From positions 62,001 to 126,000 of the forward strand of contig SSGH01000015.1 in NCBI GenBank assembly GCA_008015835.1: a stretch of 64,000 nucleotides of DNA, written 5' to 3'. This document shows, in pieces, positions 32,012 through 41,413 of this stretch; position 1 is the stretch's first letter, and each line of letters starts with the position of its first letter. The position numbers and the translations under genes were made by a program. The stretch is from Lysobacter sp. (GTDB taxonomy: Bacteria; Pseudomonadota; Gammaproteobacteria; Xanthomonadales; Xanthomonadaceae). Below the pieces are notes generated by a model, which saw only the letters and a list, made by a program, of their open reading frames with translations, searched no databases and was not told where the DNA came from.

Positions 32012-32839
32012 TCAGTCGAACGTCTTGGCGTAACCGGTGTTGACCAGCGTTTTCTGCAGCGGATCGATCAGTTTCACGTTCGCGGCGACGACCTGACGCG
32101 TCGGTCCGTCCACGTGCATCGGGCCGAGGGCCGCGCCGCGGAAATCGCCGATGCGGCCGCCGGCTTCGCGCACCAACAGGGCGCCCGCGGCGATGTCCCA
32201 GACTTTGAGCCCGGCTTCGAAGTAACCGTCGAAGCGACCGGCGGCGACGTAGGCCAGATCCAGCGCGGCCGAACCGGCGCGGCGGATGTCTTCGGCATGC
32301 ACCAGCAGCGATTTGATGCAATCGAGCTGCGCGTCGGCGCGTTTGCGTTCGCGCGGCGCGAAACCGGTGGCGAGCATCGCGCCGTCGAGGTCTTTGCGCT
32401 CGGCGACGCGGATCTTCTTGCCGTTCAACTGCGCGCCGCTGCCGCGGCTGGCGGTGAACAGCTCGTTGCGCAGCGGGTCGAACACGACGGCATGCAAAGG
32501 CTCCGGGCCCTCGCACAGGGCCAACGAGACGCACCAATGCGGGAAACCGTGCAGATAGTTGCTGGTGCCGTCCAGCGGATCGATCACCCAGGTGTAGCGG
32601 CTGGGGCCGCGATTGCCTTTGCTGTGGCCGCTTTCTTCGCCCAGCACGGCGTAATCGGGATGGGCGCGACGCAGCTCCTTGACGATCTCGACCTCGGCCA
32701 ACCTGTCCACTTCGCTGGCGTAGTCGAGGCGATCTTTTTCGACCACGTCGATCGCGTCCAAGCGCGCCATGTGCCGCAGCAGGATATTGCCCCCGGCGCG
32801 CGCCGCTTTGACCATGATGTTGACGGCGGGCTGTTGCAT
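32012..32839 (-). CDS. suhB: Inositol-1-monophosphatase SuhB
   Basis: 275 residues from ATG 32839, with GGAG 9 bases upstream. Mg-dependent phosphatase; in enterobacteria SuhB also takes part in rRNA antitermination. Motifs: [20 protein letters not shown] (metal and catalytic), and [17 protein letters not shown]. It is divergent from trmJ, as in other gammaproteobacteria. Confidence 0.95.
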   Translation of the reverse strand: MQQPAVNIMVKAARAGGNILLRHMARLDAIDVVEKDRLDYASEVDRLAEVEIVKELRRAHPDYAVLGEESGHSKGNRGPSRYTWVIDPLDGTSNYLHGFPHWCVSLALCEGPEPLHAVVFDPLRNELFTASRGSGAQLNGKKIRVAERKDLDGAMLATGFAPRERKRADAQLDCIKSLLVHAEDIRRAGSAALDLAYVAAGRFDGYFEAGLKVWDIAAGALLVREAGGRIGDFRGAALGPMHVDGPTRQVVAANVKLIDPLQKTLVNTGYAKTFD

Positions 32840-32951
32840 CGCGAACGACTCCGGGCGCCGGTGGGCGCAAAGACTGAGGGGCGGGCGGAAAGATCGAGGG
32901 GAAAGAGCGGACCAGCTACAAGACTGGCCGGCGCAGTTTACCATTCGCACC

Positions 32952-33815
32952 ATGCCGTCCGCCCCTCCGTCCGCTTCGCTCGCCGCTTTCGAACCCGACC
33001 GCGCGCCCGCCCATGAGTCCGCCCATGAGCTTGCCTCGGCTGCGTTCGGGCGCACGATGGCGGTGCTGGTGGGCACCCAACATCCGGGCAACATCGGCGC
33101 CGCCGCGCGCGCGCTGAAGACCATGGGGTTCTCGCGGCTGGTGCTGGTCGCGCCGGAGCGATTCCCTCACGCGGACGCCTCGGCGATGGCGGCTGGCGCC
33201 GACGATCTGCTGGCCTCGGCCGTCATATGCGAGACCCTGGCCGAGGCCGTGGCGAATTGCCGTCTCGTCTTAGGATGCACCGCGCGTTCGCGACGGATCG
33301 CTTTGGACGAGCTGAACCCGCGCCAGGCGGCGCGTCGGGCCTTCGCGGTCGCGAACGACGCCGCGGACGTGGCCTTGGTCTTCGGCCGCGAGCGTACCGG
33401 GCTGGACAACGACGAGCTGCAGTTATGCCATGCGGCCGTGCATATCCCGGCCAACCCTGCGTACAGCTCGTTGAATCTGGCGGCGGCCGTGCAGGTGTTG
33501 GCATACGAATTGCGTGTGGCTTTCTCCATGGATTCGGCATCGGATGCCCCACCTGCGGCGATCCTGCCGTCGGAGGGCGAGGCTCGGAACGAGCCGCCCG
33601 CGACCCATGCCGAACTCGAAGGCTTCTTCTCGCAATTGGCGGACACTCTGGATGCGATCGATTTCCACAAGGGGCGAACCCCCGAAACCGCGATGCGCAA
33701 GCTGCGTCGGATCTTCCTGCGCGCCGACCTCGACGCGCGCGACGTGCGGCTGCTGCGCGGGGTCTTGGCCGACGCGCAGCGTATGGCCCGATTGGCGGCG
33801 GCGCGCGACGGTTGA
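32952..33815 (+). CDS. trmJ: tRNA (cytidine/uridine-2'-O-)-methyltransferase TrmJ
   Basis: 287 residues. SPOUT-class enzyme methylating the ribose of position 32 in tRNAs. The N-terminus [20 protein letters not shown], the middle [17 protein letters not shown], and the knot motif [20 protein letters not shown] are diagnostic. A C-terminal helical extension ([18 protein letters not shown]) is typical of TrmJ rather than TrmL. The start is ATG 32952. It is divergent from suhB. Confidence 0.95.
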   Translation: MPSAPPSASLAAFEPDRAPAHESAHELASAAFGRTMAVLVGTQHPGNIGAAARALKTMGFSRLVLVAPERFPHADASAMAAGADDLLASAVICETLAEAVANCRLVLGCTARSRRIALDELNPRQAARRAFAVANDAADVALVFGRERTGLDNDELQLCHAAVHIPANPAYSSLNLAAAVQVLAYELRVAFSMDSASDAPPAAILPSEGEARNEPPATHAELEGFFSQLADTLDAIDFHKGRTPETAMRKLRRIFLRADLDARDVRLLRGVLADAQRMARLAAARDG

Positions 33816-33833
33816 CGCCGAAGGGCGTCGCGG

Positions 33834-34802
33834 ATGATCGCGTTCCGTTCACGGAGTTCGCGCGACGCGCTCGCGCGTTCGGCTGGCCGCGTCTTGTTGT
33901 CGTTCGCGTTGGTGTGCGCCGCATTCGCGGGCGGCCTCTCGTCGGCGCGCGCGCAAAGCCATGAGGGCGTGCTGGTGCTGGGGCGGATCAGCGACGATCC
34001 GAAGTCGCACTACGAACCGCTGAAGCGCTTGCTGGATTACGTCGTGCCGCGGATGCGCGACGTGGGCATCCGCGAAGGCAAGGTGCTGATGGCCAAGGAC
34101 GCGCAGCAGATGGCCAGCTATCTGCGTCGCGGCCAAGTCGACTGGGTGACCGAAACTGCGGCCACCGCGGTGCAACTGCAGGAGCGCGCGCGCGCCCAGC
34201 CGCTGCTGTTGACCGAGCGCAACGGCGTCAGCCGTTACCGCAGCCTGATTTTCGTGCGACGCGACAGCGGCATCGGCGACCTCGGCCAACTGCGCGGCCG
34301 CAGCATCGCATTCCAAAACACCGCCTCGACCAGCGCGTACTTCGTGCCCGCGATCGAGTTGCTGCGGCGCGATCTTGCCTTGAGCCTGTTGCTGTCGCCG
34401 ATGGATCGCCCCTCGGGGGACAGCGTCGGTTACGTGTTCGCGCGCTCGGAATTGAACATCGGCGCATGGGTGCATAAGCGGCTGGTCGACGCCGGCGCGA
34501 TGAGCGAATTGGATTGGAACGACCCGGCGCGTCTGCCGCCGACGTACCGCGACGATTTGTTGGTGATCCACACCAGCGACCCGATCCCGCGCGCGCTGGA
34601 GATGACGCGCAGCGACTTGGACCCGCGCGTTCGCGAACGCTTGATCGAAGTGCTGATGCAGGCCGCGAACGATACGCAGGCGCGCGAGCCGCTGAAATAT
34701 TTCTTCCGCACTACGCGGTTCCTGCCCTTGGATACGCCGACGCGACAAGGGTTGGAGCGCCTGCGCGAAGGCGCGATCCGGGTGAGGAAGGAAGTGGAAT
34801 GA
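33834..34802 (+). CDS. PhnD/SsuA-type periplasmic substrate-binding protein
   Basis: 322 residues. A signal peptide (VLLSFALVCAAFAGGLSSARA) precedes a PhnD-like binding domain: VLVLGRISDDPKSHYEPLKR at the N-terminus, the hinge element GRSIAFQNTASTSAYFVPA, and the ligand-loop residues SVGYVFARSELNIGAWVH. No ABC permease or ATPase lies nearby. Instead its TGA overlaps the ATG of a GGDEF-EAL gene, which suggests it acts as a sensor subunit that reports a bound oxyanion to the membrane enzyme rather than as a transport protein. The ligand is unknown. Confidence 0.87.
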   Translation: MIAFRSRSSRDALARSAGRVLLSFALVCAAFAGGLSSARAQSHEGVLVLGRISDDPKSHYEPLKRLLDYVVPRMRDVGIREGKVLMAKDAQQMASYLRRGQVDWVTETAATAVQLQERARAQPLLLTERNGVSRYRSLIFVRRDSGIGDLGQLRGRSIAFQNTASTSAYFVPAIELLRRDLALSLLLSPMDRPSGDSVGYVFARSELNIGAWVHKRLVDAGAMSELDWNDPARLPPTYRDDLLVIHTSDPIPRALEMTRSDLDPRVRERLIEVLMQAANDTQAREPLKYFFRTTRFLPLDTPTRQGLERLREGAIRVRKEVE

Positions 34803-36931
34803 AACCGCTCTACGGCCTCCAAGCGCGCTTCATCGCGGTGATCAGTTTGGCCATGATCGTGGTGGTCGCGGTCGTGGCGGTGATGTGGCAACGCCAGAAC
34901 ACCATGCAGACCGAGGTGCTGCGCCTGAATCAGGATGCGATGCGGACGCTGGTGCAGGAGCGTTTGCGCGATCGCGGCGAAGCCCAGGCGACGCAGGCGG
35001 CGGAATTGCTCGCCAATCCGCTGTATTACTTCGATTTGGACGCCATCGGCGACACCACGCGCAGCATCCTGCACCAACCCGGGGTCAGTTACGTGTTGGT
35101 GTACGACGGCAACGGCGACATCATCCACGACGGGTCGGGCGATATTCCCAGCTACGGCCAGGCGATGCGCGACCCGCTCGCCGCGCGCATCGTGAAGGCC
35201 GACGACATGCAGGTGCTGGCGCACGGCGACGCGCTGGACGTGTCGATGCCGATCATGCTCGGCGATCAGCGTCTGGGCGGCGTGCGCATCGGCTATTCGT
35301 TGTCGACGATTCGCGTCGAGGAAGCGCACATCGGCGAGCAGATGGCGCGCATGCTCGGCGAAATCGGCAACCGTTATCTGACCTGGATCGCGCTGCTGCT
35401 GCTGTCGCTGCTCGGCCTGTTCATCGTGGTCGGCATCGTGCTGCAGCGCGCCTTGGTGCGGCCGATCCGGCAGCTATCGGCCGCCGCCCGCGAGATCGAA
35501 TCGGGCAATTTCGCCACGCAATTGCCGGCGGCCGGCCGCGCCGACGAAGTGGGCACGCTGATCGACGCCTTCTCGCGCATGTCCGACAGCATCGTGCGTC
35601 ACGACCGCGACATGCGGCGCATGGCGTACACCGATGCGTTGACCGGGCTGTCCAATCGCCTCGCGTTCCGCGAAGCGCTCGATCATCGCCTGATGGAACT
35701 GCGCGGCGTCGGCCGGCAGTTGGCGCTGCTGTTCGCCGATATCGACGATTTCAAACGCGTCAACGACACCTTGGGCCACGATGTCGGCGACGAGGTGCTG
35801 GTGCAATGCGCGAATCGCATTCGCGAAGCGGTCGATCGCCTCGCCGGCGGCGCCGCGCAATTGGCGCGCTTCGGCGGCGACGAATTCGTCATTCTGCTGC
35901 ACGCCGACGCCGAGCACACCGGCGACGTGCGCGCCGCGGCGACGCAACTGGCGGAGCATTTGGTCGCCGAACTCGGACGCCCGATCCTCGCGCAGGATCG
36001 CCAAGTGTTCCTCGGTACGTCGATCGGCGTGACGCTCTTTCCCGACGACGCCTCCGGCGCGACGATGCTGATGAAGAACGGCGACATCGCCATGTACCAA
36101 GCGAAGTTGGCCGGCAAGAATTGCTATCGCTTCTACAGCCGAGCGATGGATCAGGCGGTGTCGCGGCGCGTGCGCATCGAGCAGGATTTGCGCGGCGCCT
36201 GGGAGCGCGGCGAACTCACGCTGGTCTATCAGCCGGTCTACCGATTGTCCGATAAGCGTTTGGTCGGCGCCGAGGCGCTGCTGCGCTGGAAGCACCCGAT
36301 CCACGGCCAAGTCGCGCCTTCGGTGTTCATCGACGTGGCCGAACAGAGCGGCTTGATCGAATCCATCGGTCCCGCGGTGGTGCGCGCCGCATGCAAAGAC
36401 GCGGCGCAGTGGCGCGCGTATTTCTCGGAATCGGACGGCTTGTTCGTCGCGATCAACGTCTCGGCGCGGCAGTTGCGCAGCGGCGATTTCCGCGAACAAG
36501 TGCTCGATGCGTTGCGCGACAGCGGTTTGCCGCCGCAGTCGATGCACATCGAGTTGACCGAAACCGCGGTGTTGAGCGACGAGGGCCTGGCGCGCACGCT
36601 GTTGTCGGATTTGCGCAATCACGGCATCAAAGTGTGGCTGGACGATTTCGGCACCGGGTTCTCCGGCCTCAGTCATCTGCGTCGCGTGCCCGTCGACGGC
36701 GTGAAGATCGATCGCAGCTTCATCGCCGACGTGCTGCGCGACCCCGACGATTTGGCGCTCACCGCGGCGATCATCGCGATGGCGCATTCGCTAGGCATGA
36801 CCGTGGTCGCCGAGGGCGTGGAGAAGGAAGGGCAGACCGATCTGCTGCGTTCGCGCGAATGCGATTTGGCGCAGGGCTATTGGTTCGGCCACCCGATGCC
36901 GATGCAGGATTTCTGCCGGCTGCTGGGCTGA
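34799..36931 (+). CDS. Membrane GGDEF-EAL protein (c-di-GMP synthesis/breakdown)
   Basis: 710 residues. TM1 about 11-30, a periplasmic sensor of about 165 residues, TM2 about 196-216, HAMP 217-270, GGDEF about 275-445 with intact GGDEF (359-363), and EAL about 455-705 with EAL (492-494), NVS, ELTET, DDFGTGFSGL and KIDRSF. Both active sites look complete; the RxxD inhibitory site before GGDEF is absent (QLAR). It is therefore predicted to make and hydrolyse cyclic di-GMP. The ATG overlaps the stop of the PhnD-like gene, so the two form a coupled sensor-effector pair. Confidence 0.93.
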   Translation: MKPLYGLQARFIAVISLAMIVVVAVVAVMWQRQNTMQTEVLRLNQDAMRTLVQERLRDRGEAQATQAAELLANPLYYFDLDAIGDTTRSILHQPGVSYVLVYDGNGDIIHDGSGDIPSYGQAMRDPLAARIVKADDMQVLAHGDALDVSMPIMLGDQRLGGVRIGYSLSTIRVEEAHIGEQMARMLGEIGNRYLTWIALLLLSLLGLFIVVGIVLQRALVRPIRQLSAAAREIESGNFATQLPAAGRADEVGTLIDAFSRMSDSIVRHDRDMRRMAYTDALTGLSNRLAFREALDHRLMELRGVGRQLALLFADIDDFKRVNDTLGHDVGDEVLVQCANRIREAVDRLAGGAAQLARFGGDEFVILLHADAEHTGDVRAAATQLAEHLVAELGRPILAQDRQVFLGTSIGVTLFPDDASGATMLMKNGDIAMYQAKLAGKNCYRFYSRAMDQAVSRRVRIEQDLRGAWERGELTLVYQPVYRLSDKRLVGAEALLRWKHPIHGQVAPSVFIDVAEQSGLIESIGPAVVRAACKDAAQWRAYFSESDGLFVAINVSARQLRSGDFREQVLDALRDSGLPPQSMHIELTETAVLSDEGLARTLLSDLRNHGIKVWLDDFGTGFSGLSHLRRVPVDGVKIDRSFIADVLRDPDDLALTAAIIAMAHSLGMTVVAEGVEKEGQTDLLRSRECDLAQGYWFGHPMPMQDFCRLLG

Positions 36932-36974
36932 GCGACATCCGTCGGCGATGCTTGAGGCGGCGAAATCGCGCATA

Positions 36975-37130
36975 GGGTGCGCTTCGGCGCACCGCTGGCC
37001 GGTCTCGCGAAATGCCGTTCGCCGCGATTGAATACGCCGTCTCTCGTTTCCCGAAGATGCCGTCGATGCGCTTGTGCGCACCGTCCGGATGTTCGCGAAT
37101 CGATTCATGGTGCGCTGAAGCGCACCCTAC
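36975..37130. repeat. Inverted pair of REP-like hairpins
   Basis: Copy 1 (36976-36993): GGTGCGC-TTCG-GCGCACC. Copy 2 (37109-37126): GGTGCGC-TGAA-GCGCACC, in the opposite orientation, each flanked by TAG at the GG end. They frame 115 bp without a gene between the convergent GGDEF-EAL and exoD genes. The TAG of copy 2 is the stop codon of exoD. Confidence 0.8.
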
Positions 37131-37867
37131 GGCAATTTTTCCAGCCACGCCCAGGCCAGCGCCACTAAATTGCCCGACAGCACGCCGAACACGGCGATCG
37201 CCGCCAAGCCGCAGGCCCAGGCGATCAGCATCATGGCGCCGTCGCGTTCGAGCAGCGCCAGCGCGTAGACCAGCAGTAAGCACGCGAACAAATAGTTGGT
37301 GAACGGGATCGGCAGCGACAGCAGGATGCCGAGCAGCACCAATTGCAAGCCGGTGAAGATCGTGGCCAACGGATGCTCGACGATCGCCAGCAGGCGAGGG
37401 CGCACGGTTTTCTCCAACCGGCGCAGCCACGGCGACACTTTGCGATCGAAGCGAATCACGGTGCTGCGCAGCGGCCCGCGGCGGGCGATGAAGCCGGGCA
37501 GCCACGGGTTCGGAAGCAGGAACAGCACCTGCAGCCCCACCAGCACCACCAGCGGCCCGCTCAGCGCGCCGGCGAGGCCCGGAATCGGGATGAAGGCGGG
37601 CAATGCCGCGAGGAACAGCAGCACGCCGAAGGTGCCGCGGCCCAGGCCTTCGATCACATCGCGCACGGCCAAGGTGTCGGCGGGGTCGCCGGCCGCCATC
37701 GCGTCCAGCACCGAGCGCATACCGGCCGCGGACGATTTGCGACGGGAATGCGCGCCGTCCTCTTCTTGCCCGCTCGTCTCGGTTTTCGCGTCGCCGTCCG
37801 CGCGTGCTGAGCGTCCGTCGCCCTCGGGGCTCTCGTTCGCGCCCTCGTCCTGCGGGTCACGCGTCAT
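37127..37867 (-). CDS. ExoD-family exopolysaccharide synthesis protein
   Basis: 246 residues. A charged cytoplasmic N-terminus (about 1-50), then the ExoD core with about five hydrophobic segments: GTFGVLLFLAALPAFIPIPG, LVVLVGLQVLFLLPNPW, TIFTGLQLVLLGILLSLPIP, YLFACLLLVYALALL. ExoD is an inner-membrane protein linked to exopolysaccharide production in rhizobia; its activity is unknown. It overlaps the 3' end of the upstream CorC-like gene by 11 bp. Its stop TAG lies within the flank of a REP hairpin, so the C-terminus may have been set by REP insertion. Confidence 0.85.
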   Translation of the reverse strand: MTRDPQDEGANESPEGDGRSARADGDAKTETSGQEEDGAHSRRKSSAAGMRSVLDAMAAGDPADTLAVRDVIEGLGRGTFGVLLFLAALPAFIPIPGLAGALSGPLVVLVGLQVLFLLPNPWLPGFIARRGPLRSTVIRFDRKVSPWLRRLEKTVRPRLLAIVEHPLATIFTGLQLVLLGILLSLPIPFTNYLFACLLLVYALALLERDGAMMLIAWACGLAAIAVFGVLSGNLVALAWAWLEKLP

Positions 37868-39164
37868 CGACGTCGTCCTTGCGCTCGATCGGAGAGATCA
37901 ACAACTTGTCCACGCGCGGACCGTCCAGATCGATCACCTCGATCCGCCAGTTCGCCCATTCGAACGATTCGCCGGTGTTGGGAATGCGGCCGAAATACGC
38001 GATCGCCATGCCTGCGGCCGTGTGGTAATCGTGGTCGTCTTCGTTCGGCAGACGCTGACCGATCAATTCGCGCAGTTCGTCCACCGGCAGGGAGCCGTCG
38101 ACCAGCAGCGAACCGTCCTCGCGTTGGACCACCAGCGCTTCGGCCCCGGGCGTCTCGCCCGACTGCAGCCGTCCCACCACCGCGCCCATCAGATCGTTCA
38201 CCGTCACCATCCCGGTGACGTCGCCGTATTCGTCCACCACCAGGGCCAGCGACTGCTGTTCTTCGCGGAAAATCTCCAGCAGCTTGAGCGCATGCGTCGA
38301 TTCGGAGACGAACAGCGCCGGGCGCAGATTCGCGAAGAGGTCCGGCGCGCGATCGTCCAAGCGATCCAGCAGCGATTTGACCTCCAACACGCCGGCTACG
38401 TCGGCGTCGCTGCCGCGATACACCGGGTAGCGCGAGTAGGGCGTGGCCCGCATTTCGGCGAGGTTGTCTTCGAACCCGGCGGTGGTGTCGAGCCAAACGA
38501 TGCGCGTGCGCGGGGTCATCATGCTTTCGACCGTGCGGTCGCCCAAGCGCATCACCCGCTGCATCATGTTGCGCTCGTCGTCGTCGATCACGCCCTGCTC
38601 GTGGCTTTCGCTCACCAGCAGTTGGATCTCTTCCTCGGTGATGGCGTTGCGGGCATCGTCGCGAATGCCCAGTAGGCGCAGCAGCGCGCGATTGATCTTG
38701 CCCAGCGCCTTCACGATCGGCGTCGCGAACCGCGCCAGCAGGTCGAGCGGGATCGCGACGCGACTAGCGATCAGCTCGGGGTTGGTCAGGGCGAGCCGTT
38801 TGGGCAGCAACTCGCCGAAGATGACCGAAGACGCGGTGATGAGCGTGACCGCGATGCCGATGCCGATCTTGTCGGCGTATTGGTTCACCAGCGGGTGCGT
38901 GCCGCCCAGCCAGCCGGCGATGATCAGGCCGATGGCCTCGCCGCCGAACACACCCGCCAGCACCCCGATCGCGGTGATGCCGACCTGCACCGTCGACAGC
39001 AGGTTATCGGGGTGTTCGGCCAGGGCCAGGGCTTTGCGCGCCCCGCGGCTGTGCTCGCTCATTTGCTTGAGCTTGAGCTTACGGGAGGTCATCAGGGCCA
39101 TCTCCGACAGCGCGAAGAAGGCGTTGAGGACGATCAGCAGGACGACGATCGACAGCTCAAGCAC
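37857..39164 (-). CDS. CNNM/CorC-HlyC-family membrane protein
   Basis: 435 residues from GTG 39164. The DUF21 membrane domain (about 1-190, opening ELSIVVLLIVLNAFFALSEM) is followed by a tandem CBS pair (about 215-330, with MTPRTRIVWLDTTAGFEDNL and LVVDEYGDVTGMVTVNDLMG) and a C-terminal CorC_HlyC domain (about 345-425). Proteins of this type are linked to magnesium or cobalt export and resistance; 'hemolysin' in older names is misleading. It overlaps exoD by 11 bp. Confidence 0.9.
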   Translation of the reverse strand: MLELSIVVLLIVLNAFFALSEMALMTSRKLKLKQMSEHSRGARKALALAEHPDNLLSTVQVGITAIGVLAGVFGGEAIGLIIAGWLGGTHPLVNQYADKIGIGIAVTLITASSVIFGELLPKRLALTNPELIASRVAIPLDLLARFATPIVKALGKINRALLRLLGIRDDARNAITEEEIQLLVSESHEQGVIDDDERNMMQRVMRLGDRTVESMMTPRTRIVWLDTTAGFEDNLAEMRATPYSRYPVYRGSDADVAGVLEVKSLLDRLDDRAPDLFANLRPALFVSESTHALKLLEIFREEQQSLALVVDEYGDVTGMVTVNDLMGAVVGRLQSGETPGAEALVVQREDGSLLVDGSLPVDELRELIGQRLPNEDDHDYHTAAGMAIAYFGRIPNTGESFEWANWRIEVIDLDGPRVDKLLISPIERKDDVDDA

Positions 39165-39386
39165 GGGTTCCGCCTTTCTGCCGGCGGCGGAACGGGTGGG
39201 GCTGCGGTGTCGGGGGGCGCATGCGGGAGGGTGGGGATGGGGGAGTTCGGATGATAGCAGGCGCTCGCGACCGCCTCGGGACGGCCCCGGCCGGGCCGTT
39301 CGGGGCCGTAGGGGCTGTGCGATCGCCGAGGTCGGGCGACGATTTCATGACAATGGGGTTTCGGCGGGATGAAACAATCGGGGCGG

Positions 39387-39404
39387 ATGTCATTCCGATG
39401 TCAT
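39387..39404 (+). promoter_or_regulatory. Pho box (PhoB-type operator)
   Basis: Two exact ATGTCAT heptamers separated by TCCG, the 11-bp spacing of PhoB boxes (consensus CTGTCAT). A weak -10 (TACGCT, 39415-39420) sits 10 bp downstream, the expected distance for a PhoB-activated promoter. A further CTGTCAT (39431-39437) and an inverted copy (ATGACAA, about 39348) are close by. It precedes DUF47-pit. Confidence 0.75.
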
Positions 39405-39453
39405 AATTCAGACTTACGCTGTTCACATCACTGTCATCGAGGCGCGCGCCCTT

Positions 39454-40080
39454 ATGTTCTCCCTGCAAACCATCTTCGGCTCGGGCAAGCAGTTCTATAG
39501 CCTGCTGGACGAAGCCGCCGATGCCGCCTACGAAAGCGCCAAGGCGCTGCACGCGATGATGCGGGCGCCCGATCGCCAGCCGGCCCTGGACGCCTTCAAG
39601 TTGGCCCGCCAACGCGAACGCTCCGCTTCCGACAAGATCGGCAAGGCCCTGGTCGAGAGCTTCATCACCCCGATCGAACGCGAGGACATCGAGTCGCTCG
39701 GTTCGGCGCTCTACAAAATCCCCAAGCAGATCGAGAAATTCGCCGACCGCTATTCGCTGGCGACCCATCATTTGGAAGGCATCGACTTCGCGCCGCGCGC
39801 CGCGATGCTGGAACAGGCCGCCGGCGTAGTGGTGGAGATGGTCCACGCGATCGAGGCGATGAACATCGATCGCATGACCCAGCTCAACGAGAAGCTGCGC
39901 TCGATCGAGAACGAAGCCGACCGGCTGATGCTCGAACTGTATCGCGACATCTACTCCGGCAAGCTCGACAGCCTGCAGATGTTCCTGCTCAAGGAATTCT
40001 TCGAGATCCTCGAAAAAGCGATCGACCGCTGCCGCGAAGCGGGCGTCGTCGCTTATCAGATCGTGCTCAAGAACAGTTGA
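39454..40080 (+). CDS. DUF47 (PhoU-like, TIGR00153) phosphate transport regulator
   Basis: 208 residues, all helical, PhoU-like bundle: FYSLLDEAADAAYESAKALH, PIEREDIESLGSALYKIPKQ, LREFF-like LLKEFFEILEKAIDRCREAG near the C-terminus. Such proteins accompany PiT transporters and modulate them. It lies 91 bp before pit and behind a Pho box, so it is probably induced under phosphate limitation. Confidence 0.92.
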   Translation: MFSLQTIFGSGKQFYSLLDEAADAAYESAKALHAMMRAPDRQPALDAFKLARQRERSASDKIGKALVESFITPIEREDIESLGSALYKIPKQIEKFADRYSLATHHLEGIDFAPRAAMLEQAAGVVVEMVHAIEAMNIDRMTQLNEKLRSIENEADRLMLELYRDIYSGKLDSLQMFLLKEFFEILEKAIDRCREAGVVAYQIVLKNS

Positions 40081-40171
40081 TCGCCGCGGCGTCGCGCGCG
40101 TCGCGTCCGCGCCCCGCGAGGGCGCGCGCGGCACGCCCGAACCGGCACGACACCGCATCGAAGAGGCTTCC

Positions 40172-41293
40172 GTGCTCACTCTCGTTCTGATCGTCATCCT
40201 GGCCGCGCTCGTTTTCGAGTTCATCAACGGCTTCCACGACACCGCCAACTCGATCGCCACCGTGGTCGCGACCAAGGTGCTCACCCCCGGCAAGGCCGTG
40301 ATGCTGGCCGCGTCGATGAACCTGGTCGGCGCCTTCTGGGGCACCGCGGTCGCCAAGACCATCTCCTCCGGGTTGATCGACACCGAAGTGGTGACGGTGA
40401 CCTCGCAGGTGATTCTGTGCGCCTTGATGGGCGGCATCACTTGGAATCTGATCACCTGGTGGTTCGGTTTGCCGTCGTCGTCGTCGCACGCGCTGATCGG
40501 CGGTCTGTGCGGCGCCGCATTGGCCGCGTCCGACAACAATTTCGCGGCTTTGATCTGGTCGAAGCTCGGCGACGAGGGCTGGACCAGCAACAAAGGCATT
40601 CTGTGGAAGGTGCTGATCCCGATGGTCAGTTCGCCGATCGCGGGGTTCACGCTCGGCGTGTTGATTTTGGGGTTGCTGTACGGCTCGATCTTCGGCTTAT
40701 CGAAGATCGGCGGCGCGCTCGGCAAGCTGTCGCGACCGCGCTGGGTCAACGCGATTTTCGGTAAGGCGCAGTTGGTGTCGGCCGGTTACATGGGCTTCGC
40801 GCACGGCACCAACGACGCGCAGAAGACGATGGGCATCATCGCCCTCACCATCTACGCCGCGCAGAGCGCGGGCACGCTGGACGTGCTGCCGGCCTGGGCG
40901 CAGTTCCTGCACCCGGACGGCGGCGAGAAAGACATCGATACGTGGATCGTGGTGACCTGCGCCGTGGTGATGGCGGCCGGCACCGCGATGGGCGGCTGGC
41001 GCATCATCAAGACGCTCGGTCACAAGATGGTGAAATTGCACCCGATCGACGGCTTCGCGGCGGAAACCGCATCGGCCACGATTCTGGTCACCGCCGCGCA
41101 TTTCGGCATGCCGGTGTCGACCACGCACAGCATCTCCACCGCGATCATGGGCGTGGGCTTCGGCAAGAATCCGCGCAAGCTCAAGATCACGGTGATCGAG
41201 CGCATCCTGTGGGCCTGGGTGCTGACGATCCCGGCCTCCGGCGGCGTGGCGTATCTGCTGTTGAAAACGTTCGAGGCCTTGGGTTGGGCGTAA
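40172..41293 (+). CDS. pit: PiT-family inorganic phosphate transporter
   Basis: 373 residues from GTG 40172, with AGAGG 5-6 bases upstream. Cation-coupled phosphate symporter. Twin PiT signatures: EFINGFHDTANSIATVVAT near the N-terminus and the matching AHGTNDAQKTMGIIAL in the second half. It also has two copies of the (S/T)-rich loop: GLPSSSSHALIGG and GMPVSTTHSIST. About 9-10 membrane helices. It forms one unit with the DUF47 regulator. Confidence 0.95.
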   Translation: MLTLVLIVILAALVFEFINGFHDTANSIATVVATKVLTPGKAVMLAASMNLVGAFWGTAVAKTISSGLIDTEVVTVTSQVILCALMGGITWNLITWWFGLPSSSSHALIGGLCGAALAASDNNFAALIWSKLGDEGWTSNKGILWKVLIPMVSSPIAGFTLGVLILGLLYGSIFGLSKIGGALGKLSRPRWVNAIFGKAQLVSAGYMGFAHGTNDAQKTMGIIALTIYAAQSAGTLDVLPAWAQFLHPDGGEKDIDTWIVVTCAVVMAAGTAMGGWRIIKTLGHKMVKLHPIDGFAAETASATILVTAAHFGMPVSTTHSISTAIMGVGFGKNPRKLKITVIERILWAWVLTIPASGGVAYLLLKTFEALGWA

Positions 41294-41336
41294 GGCCCGA
41301 TCGCGGCTCTCGCGAAGACGACAATCCGTACGTCGA

Positions 41337-41376
41337 AAACGAAAAAGCCCCGGTTCGCGCCGGGGCTTTCGTTTTG
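41337..41376. terminator. Bidirectional terminator after pit
   Basis: A GC stem (GCCCCGG / CCGGGGC) extended by A/T pairs (AAAACGAAA with a 2-base bulge / TTTCGTTTT), loop TTCGCG, between the convergent pit and 136-residue genes. Confidence 0.8.
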
Positions 41377-41413
41377 CGACCGGCGCGCTCGATGCGCGCG
41401 GTCGACGATTCCT

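Noticed and set aside
30723..32870. Minus-strand open frame of about 715 codons across secF and suhB
   Set aside because: Shadow frame; it passes through the 17-bp terminator hairpin.
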